Assembly: GCA_020796225.1 (NCBI GenBank)
Contig: CM036759.1
Span: 20,905,813 to 20,969,812, forward strand
DNA: 64,000 nt
Origin: Arion vulgaris
Lineage: Eukaryota; Mollusca; Gastropoda; Stylommatophora; Arionidae
Direction of reading: 5' to 3'
Shown: in pieces, positions 56,315 to 64,000 of the stretch
Numbering within the stretch: the first letter of the stretch is position 1
How the letters are laid out: the number at the start of each line of letters is the position of its first letter
Translations under genes and position numbers: made by a program
The notes under the pieces: generated by a model
Seen by the model: the letters and a program-made list of their open reading frames with translations, nothing else
Database searches by the model: none
What the model was told of the DNA's origin: nothing

Positions 56315-56545
56315 GTAAGCAAGGTTATGTTGGACTAGAAGTAAGGATAACAGTTGCAAGGTTATGTTAGACTAAAAGTAAGGATATCAGTTACAAGGTA
56401 AGCATGGTTATGTTAGACTAAAAGTAAGGATAACAGTTACAAGGTAAGCAAGGTTATGTTAGACTAAAAGTAAGGATAACAGTTACAAGGTAAGCAAGGT
56501 TATGTCTAGAAGTAGGGATAACAGTTACAAGGTAAGCTCAGTTAT
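56297..56545. repeat. 46-bp tandem copies of the exon-6 donor site
   Basis: The last 18 bases of exon 6 plus the start of intron 6 are repeated about five more times. AAG|GTAAG reappears with GT at 56398, 56444, 56490 and 56532; one unit (around 56360) has lost GTAAGC. Reading past the true donor meets TAG at 56336-56338. Confidence 0.9.
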
Positions 56546-56639
56546 GTTGGACTGGAAGTGAAAAGTTTTAGTTAAAAGATAATTATTGATTTCCACGAAA
56601 TAAAATGTTGCAACTGTTGAATGTAAAGATATTTGTGTT

Positions 56640-56995
56640 TAATTAATGACATGATACAAAAGAATTAAGGATGAAACAATGATCAGAATACTAAGAGCAT
56701 GCAACTCATGGGTATGAGACATGAACATTTAACAGGATTGTGATAAAGTATATATGTACTTTTGAATACAAACTTTACAGAAGAGTCCTCCATATACCAC
56801 GAACAGAGAAAAGAACAAATAAATCTACCAAGAAGGAACTCAAAATTAAAACTCTAAAGCTACAAATGAGAAAATCGAAATATTTTGAGAAGACATTTAT
56901 AGAGGGAGGCATTCTAGCATAGAGAAGAAAAGGAAGACCACAGAAAGAATGGATTTAGGATGTGATAGATGATCTGAGCATGATGGCAGTAGAGG
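56640..56995 (+). mobile_element. LINE-C C-terminal remnant (galectin intron 6)
   Basis: CEFEYKLYRRVLHIPRTEKR-like frame (56740-56922) and AGAAAAGGAAGACCACAG match 4640-4870. Several stops. Confidence 0.65.
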
Positions 56996-56997
56996 TG

Positions 56998-57776
56998 GGT
57001 TATTGGTTATTGGTTACTAAACTGACGCATTGCACTCCGGGCAGACCCATAGGTGCTCAGTCTCCCCAACAGATATCGAAGAGTATGCATACTGATGGTT
57101 CCTGTGGCTCGCTGATTAAACACACCTCTCACTCTGCCTCTCAGGCATCCAGTTGACTTGAACAACGGGTAACTCCAAACTGCTTAATCGCTTGATCGAT
57201 TCAACATCGATTTTAGTGTCCTCATCCAACAGAGAGTCTCGAAGAGACCGAAGAATACCCCCTTATCCATCTTCTACTCCCCAACAATCGATGCTGTTGA
57301 TGCAAGCCTGTCCGCTCTCTCATTACCGTAAACACCCGCATGCCCAGGACAGTATATCCACGTAAGCCGCTGGAGGTTAGAAACTTCTATAGACGACATC
57401 CACTCATACTGAAACCTGCCCTTCTGGATCTTGTGAAGCATCGACTGAGAGTCAGATACAACAACTGCCCCAGTAAATGAAGTCCCAGAAATCCAATGGA
57501 GGGCAGCAGTAACTGCCTCAACCTCCATCCTCATACTAGAAGTAGTTGTCCTGTATGCCCCATTTCGCTCTGCAACAACCCTACCATGTGCATTAGCCAA
57601 GAAACCCCAGCCGGATTTCTCACCACGTTGAACCGACCCATCGGTATATACAACAACATCATCATCCCTTGCATTATCTTCTATCAGCTGCTTAACTGCG
57701 AGATCAGCCTTCATGTTGCCCCAATCTCTACATTCTCTTCCAAGAGTAATGAGAGGTGGGACATCTGACTTATAGG
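56998..57776 (-). mobile_element. LINE-H copy with RNase H catalytic residues intact
   Basis: The minus-strand frame 57274-57730 reads KQLIEDNARDDDVVVYTDGS, SSMRMEVEAVTAALHWISGT, AVVVSDSQSMLHKIQKGRFQ and YCPGHAGVYGNERADRLAST. All four metal-binding acids of RNase H are visible (Asp in YTDGS, Glu in MEVEA, Asp in SDSQS, Asp in NERAD). A frame change follows VGE at 57274; the linker and tail continue to 56998. The RT upstream is missing. Confidence 0.88.
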
Positions 57777-57950
57777 GGGCGACTGCAGTAAAACTATGTA
57801 AACTAGCGAAACATGTAATAACAAAGTACTGTAGTTTAACAAAATAAAAAAACAATGACAACACACAGCAACTTTTCAACCTAAAGGCATTTATCAAGCA
57901 AAAAATATAACAGGAGTGACGAATTTCACAGGACACTACATGTAGACCAC
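57777..57950 (-). mobile_element. Penelope-like pLTR remnant
   Basis: In the orientation of the left pLTR: GACTGCAGTAAAACTATG (tail), ACAAAGTACTGTAGTTTAAC, ATTTATCAAGCAA, GAGTGACGAATTTC, CACTACA. The GTTTCGACC half of the hammerhead-like motif is changed to TTTTCAACC. It abuts the LINE-H copy. Confidence 0.75.
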
Positions 57951-58067
57951 GACAGATATTCCAACGGGCATAAAATTAAGTGTCCATGCTTGTTCAGTAA
58001 AGTTTATAAACAGGAATATGAAGTAAAAGATACTAATATATGTTTCTATCTCTCTTTTTTCCTCAAG

Positions 58068-58178
58068 GTTATTATCGATGATGAGAAGTTTCATACTTAT
58101 CATAGCCACACCCCTCTTGAACATATCACTCACTTGAAAGTGGATGGTGATGTCAAGCTGGCATCGGTTAGAGTTTAA
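58068..58178 (+). CDS. Galectin coding exon 7 (end of CRD2, stop)
   Basis: Encodes VIIDDEKFHTYHSHTPLEHI and THLKVDGDVKLASVRV, then TAA. The F-H-x-Y-x-H and V-x-G-D strands close CRD2 and match the end of CRD1. Acceptor TTTCCTCAAG; phase 0. The protein ends right after the domain, as galectins do. Confidence 0.93.
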   Translation, partial: VIIDDEKFHTYHSHTPLEHITHLKVDGDVKLASVRV

Positions 58179-58414
58179 TTATGGGTTAAAGCCATATGAA
58201 GATAAACTTCATTCCAAGTGGAGGCTAAATCTGGCTAGAGTACATTTTTGAATTCAAGAATTGCACCGGCTAATTAGATAATTTAAAATAGACTTTTACT
58301 TTTAACACATTAACTATCAAATTGAAAAAAAGCATGCTGTGATTGAAACCATTTTTTTCTTCCACTTTATCATTCTGTTGTTGTATGTACAATTTAAGGT
58401 TTAGTTTTACTTAA

Positions 58415-58549
58415 CCATTGCTCATCTGAGCCAATGTACTGGCTCACTGTGTTATTTTAGCATGACCCAAAGCCAGTACACCGGCTAATTTAGTATACAT
58501 TGTAATATAAGTGCATCCGGAGGTAGATGAAAAATATGGAAAAAAATGG
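58415..58549 (+). mobile_element. TTAA-type MITE (family M1)
   Basis: TTAA at 58411-58414 and 58550-58553. The core CTGAGCCAATGTACTGGCTC and AATTTAGTATACATTGTAAT is shared with 29137-29277. It sits in the presumed galectin 3' UTR. Confidence 0.6.
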
Positions 58550-58917
58550 TTAATCTTCAACAGGTTTTGATGGAAATATTATTATATAGATAAATGACAA
58601 CGTACATTCATTGCAAACTAAAGAAATTGAACCTTTTAATGTTATTGTGAATATTTCAAATAATTTTGTTTTTATAAATGGATATAACCATGCAGGACAA
58701 TACTTAAAAAAAAAAGGTTAACTTTCAGTCAATGTTGATTTTACTAGGTCATTCTTCTGAGAATTACCAGGTAGTATATGCTTATAATAAGGGAGACAAG
58801 TTCAAGAACCATACAAACATTATTATTGACATTATTAGGAACAGTTTACACATCTACCCAACTTTATAAAAACTTACTTGAAAGATCAATGTAGTGATAG
58901 GTAGACCTGGTTCTTTC

Positions 58918-58923
58918 AATAAA
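58918..58923 (+). terminator. Candidate polyadenylation signal
   Basis: AATAAA about 740 bases after the stop codon; another lies at 59727-59732. Neither can be confirmed from sequence alone. Confidence 0.35.
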
Positions 58924-58929
58924 ATAAAT

Positions 58930-60130
58930 TCAATACTAATTACTTCACACTTAGTCAATTGATGCTATTGTTCTCTTTATTGAGTTGCATTAGCTCTTAC
59001 TGTGGTCCGTGTATTTATTGCATTAGTTGTAATATCAGTTTAATATCTCCAGTATTATCACTGCATACATTGTTAATACTATTGTTTAAAATAACTTTAT
59101 TTTGTTTCCCTTGACACATAATTATGATAGACATATCAACCAACTGCTGGATCAAGTGTCTATCCTGTTTAGCAATTAAAGAAGTTTTTTCCTGTGTTGT
59201 TTGTGACTTTATCTCTTGTTGCCATGGTCAATAATTTTAAGTCGTTTGGTAAATCTATTGGAGGACGTAAATATTGTCAAAGAATTTTTAAAAAAATCTT
59301 CAATAAACAATCTTTTTGTAGATCTTTTGAAGTAAATTAAAAACTTTTAACCACATTGAAATGTGAAAGAGTAAATTTTAAACTAATTTTATATTCAGAT
59401 CAAAAAAATGTGCACAGTGTTTCTTTTTTTCCATCTGATTAAATTCTGTATAGCGCTGCCTTGTCCTGGTAGTTAATGTGTTAAAAAAACAAGACTAAGT
59501 TACTTCTAATATTGATTATTCTTCTTGTTATGGTAGTATAAAATATTTAAAGAAATTTATTATATTATTTATATACAATATAAGAGTAGTATTTTAGAAT
59601 AGCTTCCATCTTCTTAATTTTAATCAATTCTGTGCTTATTCTGTTGCATTTTTAAATATCTCTGCTTTGTGGTTGATGCATATTTATATTTTTTAAGCAT
59701 TAGTATACACTTTCAGATTGTACGCAAATAAAGTTTGCATATTTAATATAATAATAGAATGTCTTTTTCTGTGTATGATTCTGTGTTATTTGTTGTTTAA
59801 ATACTGTTCGTTTTCTTGAGATATTGTTCCTTTATTAACATTGCATTTTCTTGCATTATTCATGTATTCTTTACTGTTTTCAGTAATAAAATGTCAATAT
59901 TCCTCTTGCACCATTGTACATACATATGGCCTGCAAGTAATTTCTCTATACTTCACTGTCCTGGACAACTCGCTCAATGTCTTCCATGGAATTGAGTCTT
60001 ACCTCTTTCAGCAACATTTGTTTTGGGGTTTCCTTTGGGGGTTCTCACTTTCTTGAACCCTTTGCCTCCCACTTCAATGCTTGCTTTGGTATTCTTTAAT
60101 CATTTCTTCTCAAGGTGTGCCCAACATATC
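58930..60130. other. No recognisable gene
   Basis: AT-rich sequence downstream of the galectin gene. Short ORFs only (for example 59841-60056), without recognisable similarity. Confidence 0.4.
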
Positions 60131-60131
60131 T

Positions 60132-60395
60132 TCACCTTCTCTTCTTCTTTACGTTCGTTCTTACAACCAATTTTAATCATTCTTTGTGATATGTTTGATC
60201 TTTGCCAAGAACGTGTATACGTTGCACATTGGTTTGGTAGGCCCCTAAACGCATGACTTTTACATGTTTAGGACACATGCAACCGATTTCAACCAAACCT
60301 CCTTAGTCGCCTCTTACGACATGCGTGGCAGGTAACAGTAGTTCTATTCTTTACACCCCAAATTTTTGCCCCAGTAACCACTCGGCGAATTATTA
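60132..60395 (-). mobile_element. SINE-1, near full length
   Basis: CTTCTTCTTTACGTTCG tail side, CGTGTATACGTTGCACATTG, CTCCTTAGTCGCCTCTTACG and GGTAACCACTCGGCG head side. Close to 18578-18831. No clear TSD seen. Confidence 0.8.
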
Positions 60396-60574
60396 TATTA
60401 ATTCCAGAACAATTCATTGAAGTATAACAAATATGCAATTCTCAAGGCGGACAAAGGAGATGCATTCTATTGACATAAGAATTCGTAGAAATACTGAAAC
60501 AAGTGATATCATGAAAAATTTTAATCAGGATCATAATAGAAACAGCAATGGAAAGATTTGAAACAACACTTAAA

Positions 60575-60725
60575 CTTGATCAACAATCGGTAATCATTAT
60601 GGAAGGAGACAAATAGAAGAGGAAGACCACAGAGAAGATGGATTCAGGATGTAAATTATGATTTGAGCATGATGACTGCAGCGGCGGAACATCTGGACTA
60701 TGAGAGAGCTGACATTCCTCATAGA
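60575..60725 (+). mobile_element. LINE-C 3' remnant
   Basis: AGAGGAAGACCACAGAGAAG, GGATTCAGGATGTAAATTAT and TTGAGCATGATGACTGCAG parallel 4840-4910. Confidence 0.6.
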
Positions 60726-60779
60726 GTGTTGCTGCAAAGAAGACTTATATAAACCAATTCAAGTCAATAGCTAGATTGC

Positions 60780-61230
60780 AAGAGCTTGCATTTAAAATTT
60801 GATTGGCCAGAAAAGAACAGCACAAATAGAGTATTAGAAGACTCATCAACTAACAGAGGCATTGCAAAGGAGATCGGAGCACCTATAAACATGCCTGGAG
60901 TGCTATGGCGATGTTCCAAACCGAAATTCAGTGTACCTCCAGAAGTATTGATATTGACTTTTTGAATGGTTGAATTAGTGCCAGTTCCTTTGATTTTGTA
61001 GAGAGGTTGCTCCTCTTTATTCTTGTCATAGACTTTCATTCTTAAGTTTGCCGGGTGTGTCAACAACCTTTGATATTTCATACGGACTACTTTCCTGCCT
61101 CTTTCATCTTCATTGGGCTGAAGTTCTGGTAGTGTTTATATAAATATGATAAACTGATGGGGGGAAAGTCACATGTAACTCAGATATTCAAGATAGCTCA
61201 TGAACATACAAACAATGAATATATGTGTGG
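60780..61230. other. Weak LINE-H tail echo, otherwise unassigned
   Basis: 60865-60910 (AGGAGATCGGAGCACCTATA, then CCTGGAGTGCTATGGCGATG) resembles the LINE-H tail. The 105-codon minus-strand frame over 60764-61081 is not recognised. Confidence 0.35.
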
Positions 61231-61239
61231 GGGTCACCA

Positions 61240-61565
61240 GAAAAGATAGATTAGAAATGAGGATATCAGAAGCAGAGTTGGCATAACTTCATGCACTGAA
61301 TACATCGAAAGACAACAAATGCAGTGGTTTGGACATTTAATGAGAATGAAATACAACAAACCACCACTAACAGCATACAATTAAAAGAGATCGGGTACTA
61401 GAGCTAAGGGAAAACCAAGAAAAAAATTGGGAAGACAATATCAAAACCACACTACATAAACACGGATATAACACAAGAGCGACTCATCTGGCCCTGGAAT
61501 GCAAATTAAAGCTCCCACCCCTACACTTAACGGCAAGAGTGGATAACCAATTCCGTCTTCCACCT
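61240..61565 (+). mobile_element. LINE-B-like 3' end
   Basis: AACAAATGCAGTGGTTTGGA (QWFGHLMRM), GGGAAAACCAAGAAAAAAAT and CACTTAACGGCAAGAGTGGA match the reverse complement of 2500-2780. 5'-truncated and with stops. Confidence 0.7.
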
Positions 61566-61584
61566 AGGGATAGACACATATATA

Positions 61585-61749
61585 CAGTGGCGGCTGGTCA
61601 TTAAGGGCCAGTGGGACCGAACCCTACCAAAAATAATATGTAACGTGTAGTTATTACTTTATAAGTTGAAATATAACAACCCAAAACTATGATTTTTCCG
61701 AAAATTTGTGTCTGGCCCCACAAACAAAAATGATCATGATCCGCCACTG
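61585..61749 (+). mobile_element. hAT-type MITE (family M3)
   Basis: CATATATA at 61577-61584 and 61750-61757 is an 8-bp TSD. Perfect ends CAGTGGCGG and CCGCCACTG. The interior (GGCCAGTGGGACC, CTGGCCCCAC) is shared with 29585-29750. Confidence 0.88.
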
Positions 61750-61784
61750 CATATATATATATTAATAACTTTTCTGGAGATCAT

Positions 61785-61965
61785 TCTGGAGGGCATTATA
61801 CCAGACATAAGAGGACGACAAAGAAGGTAGGAGCAAGATGTCATAGACGAGTTGAGTATGATTGTGGCAGACGCTGGAGACCTCACGCAGGAACAGGGAT
61901 GTATTTAGAGCTGCTGTCATGGAAGTCAAGTTCCGACAGAGACAAGCTAAAATAATGATGATGAC
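61785..61965 (+). mobile_element. LINE-C 3' remnant
   Basis: ACATAAGAGGACGACAAAGA, GTCATAGACGAGTTGAGTATG and GACAAGCTAAAATAATGATG follow the order of LINE-C's 3' end. Confidence 0.5.
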
Positions 61966-62084
61966 ATTATTGGCGCTACCGATATGTGTGATCTCTCTCC
62001 TCTCTCTCGTGATTACCACCCAGACCGATGTACCAGATTTCCCCATAAATTCTATTCATGTGGAAATCCGATTCATGCAACCTT

Positions 62085-62340
62085 AGCATTGGTGTGTTTT
62101 ACTACACATCTTCAGCACCATTTGAAGCTCTGGTGCTTATCCTTCGACGATATGTCCGGTTTCAGCCAGCGTTTACTCGGTTCGCTCTCCGTTCTGTAGC
62201 CATCTAGTGATTTTTATGGTGTGGGGTAGCTAGCCCACTCCCAACCTCATTAGTCGTCTCTTACGACATGCGTGTCAGGTAACAGTGGTTCTATTCTTTA
62301 CACCCCAATTTGGGCCCCGGTAACCACTCGGGCGGGTCTG
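62085..62340 (-). mobile_element. SINE-2b copy with SINE-1-type head
   Basis: The head (62245-62335) carries TTAGTCGTCTCTTACGACAT and GGTAACCACTCGGGCG, as in SINE-1. The body (62085-62240) carries TATCCTTCGACGATATGTCC and matches 44270-44350, unlike SINE-1. Confidence 0.7.
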
Positions 62341-62344
62341 ATTC

Positions 62345-63300
62345 TGATTTGTCGCACTTCACTAATTTCCATAGTGATTTCCGTGCTGCTAGTCTGTTTA
62401 CCTCTCATATCCAAACTTATTGTATTAAAACACTGAAGGGCATTATTATCTTTCAACAATCATATCTTCAAACATCAATATATTATTAACCTACTGTATA
62501 AAGCGACATCTTTATCTGGGTGTAGAAAAACTGAAGCAACAAACAGAAAAAAAAATGCAGTGAATTTTCCAGGCACATCAAGGAATAGACACTAATCATT
62601 TCTGTCCGGTCGTATCATCAGTAAAACTGACGCATGTCCATTATCTTAGAGATAATGTGTAGGGCAGTGGTGACGAAAGATACAAATGTTTCCAGATCTC
62701 ATGCAAGGGAAGTTACCGAAATAATAATAATAGTAGAACAATAACTCATGTATTACCTCCCTTAATAGAATTAAAATAAATTTCTGTATAGCTCCAGAAT
62801 ACAACGATGTGTTACAATGACAACTACACACCAAATAACATCCAACATCTATGATTCTTTAAACTAGATACTGCTTTGCACTGCTTTTCTAATGAAAAGG
62901 TTAATGACACGGGCGCAACTGATTGCAAGTAACACTTTACATTTAGAATAAAGCGATTCTTCACGCTGGGAATGACCTCGGCGAAACGCATACGCAATTA
63001 CAGTTCTTCTTTCTTCTTTAACTATCCAGTGACGCCATCTTGTCCTTTTATTCAATTCCATGTTGGGATATTTGCGTGTGTTTGTAAGTTATTTCTTTAT
63101 TCAATAAGCTGTGGCCCATTTTTCTGACTCTGAATGAAAAATTATCTTATTGACATCATCCAACACCTGATATTTGAAATGTTGGGGATTATGATGATGT
63201 GTACACAGCTGTACTGTAAAGTGTGTAAGTGTGTTGTCGTTGAATTCTGTTCATTTGATTATTTAAATAGTATGTGTTGGTTCAAACTCTAGAACCAAGA
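62345..63300. other. No recognisable gene
   Basis: No supported coding region; several short frames only. Confidence 0.4.
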
Positions 63301-63339
63301 CTTATTTTCATGTCTTGGATTGAAGATTGTGGTGGCCAG

Positions 63340-63480
63340 AAAAGAGCAGCTCAACAGGCGTACGAGTAGGCTCAACAACTAACATCAGGGGTATTGCGAA
63401 GAAAATTGGAGCGCCTATGGACATTTCCGGAGTGCAATGAAGATATTAAGGACTGAAACTCAGTGCACGTTAGGAGAGTA
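63340..63480 (+). mobile_element. LINE-H tail remnant
   Basis: GGGTATTGCGAAGAAAATTG, GAGCGCCTATGGACATTTCC and GGAGTGCAATGAAGATAT resemble the Cys tail region of LINE-H. Confidence 0.45.
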
Positions 63481-63626
63481 AAGAAAATACGACTTTCCCA
63501 AGAGGTTTCCACATTTGCCGCTTTTAAACCAATCGCTTCCAACGTCAGACCTCACTCTGTCAGTTCTGTCCACAGTTCTTCTCCATGTTACCTTTGATCA
63601 TCCAGGTACTTTTTTTCCATTCGCAG

Positions 63627-63722
63627 TCCATCAACGAGCTGTTCTAACCAATGCCTCTACTGTCATACATTCTGATCAACGAGCTGTTCTAACCAATGCC
63701 TCTACTGTCATACATTCTGATA
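63627..63722. repeat. ~48-bp tandem duplication
   Basis: GATCAACGAGCTGTTCTAAC or CATCAACGAGCTGTTCTAAC, then CAATGCCTCTACTGTCATAC, occurs twice in a row. Confidence 0.88.
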
Positions 63723-63734
63723 TCAGAGGAAACT

Positions 63735-64000
63735 TCCATGGATAGAAATGACATTCTTCACGCATTGAGAGAGTCTTTCCGAACAAAGGAGTTTCAGGGC
63801 TGTGAATCCCACTCGCTGACCATATTGAGAGAGATGGGTGTCGATATAGGTGCAGCCCGAAAAGAACGACATACTAAATATGCAAAGAGATTGATTAATC
63901 AACATCGTACTGATGTGTTGAGCCGGTGGAGGCTGCTGGATTTGCTGAGGCGGAGATCGGAGCACCTATAGACATGCATCCGGAGTGCTTTGATGATAGT
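63735..64000 (+). mobile_element. LINE-H fragment (linker and Cys tail), cut by window end
   Basis: Encodes DILHALRESFRTKEFQGCES, LREMGVDIGAARKERHTKYA and KRLINQHRTDVLSRWRLLDL, then LRRRSEHL and a stop at 63969. Close to 28705-29000. Confidence 0.72.

Larger units (their letters stand above)
34838..58923 (+). other. Tandem-repeat galectin gene (whole locus)
   Basis: Seven coding exons encode two galectin carbohydrate-recognition domains in one chain of about 280 residues. Each CRD is spread over three exons with the same split pattern: a short N-terminal exon, the long W-G-x-E-E exon entered at the third base of a codon, and a C-terminal exon entered in phase 0. All junctions are GT-AG. Galectins are cytosolic and non-classically secreted lectins; no signal peptide is encoded. 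Introns are 0.9 to 9.6 kb and full of transposons. The summed exon length is 841 bases, one more than a multiple of three, because of exon 5. The domain assignment is firm. Whether the allele is functional depends on that one base. Confidence 0.9.

Noticed and set aside
57274..57936. Stand-alone RNase H gene
   Set aside because: The first part is antisense pLTR sequence and the remainder matches LINE-H copies at 19260 and 7960. Kept as a retroelement fragment.

Overview
This is eukaryotic, metazoan DNA: AT-rich, intron-bearing and dominated by transposable-element remnants. One host gene is recognisable, a two-domain (tandem-repeat) galectin on the + strand, with a TATA box near 34808 and coding exons from 34931 to 58178. 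Its seven coding exons total under 0.9 kb across about 23 kb, and the introns are filled with LINEs, SINEs and DNA-transposon pieces. Penelope-like elements, RTE-like LINEs with (GAA)n tails, tRNA-type SINEs and hAT/TTAA MITEs would fit a mollusc or another lophotrochozoan. That placement is inference; nothing here proves it.

Left part (1-34800), no host gene recognised. 1-9000 holds LINE 3' ends, a 53-bp minisatellite (5429-6020), SINEs and a solo Penelope terminal repeat. 9480-10600 is TG-rich DNA followed by a 31-bp minisatellite. 11551-14746 is a nearly complete Penelope-like element (reverse transcriptase plus GIY-YIG endonuclease) between 192-bp inverted terminal repeats and a 14-bp target-site duplication (TSD). 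15479-15984 is a second, non-autonomous inverted-repeat element with the same kind of hammerhead-like motif. 16300-22930 is a patchwork of nested LINEs. 25632-27668 is a 104-bp satellite of about 18 units with higher-order structure and a retroposon inserted inside it. 29905-32099 is a hAT transposon with an 8-bp TSD; an empty copy of its target lies at 32700-32930.

Right part (34800-64000). The galectin exons are 34931-34936, 35808-35899, 40049-40247, 43642-43782, 53393-53470, 56101-56314 and 58068-58178. Exon phases match between the two carbohydrate-recognition domains (CRDs), except that exon 5 is one base too long. Intron 4 carries an RTE-like element (LINE-A, 47754-50947) inserted into an oppositely oriented LINE (LINE-B) with a 13-bp TSD. 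The exon-6 splice donor has been copied in tandem into intron 6. After 58178 the window returns to repeats.

Informal names used below: LINE-A (RTE-like, endonuclease plus RT), LINE-B (a second RT family, FADD box), LINE-C (RT family, YADD box), LINE-D (3' ends with ATT tails), LINE-H (families with an RNase H domain and a Cys-rich tail), SINE-1 to SINE-6. No prokaryotic operons, CRISPR arrays or rRNA genes were seen.
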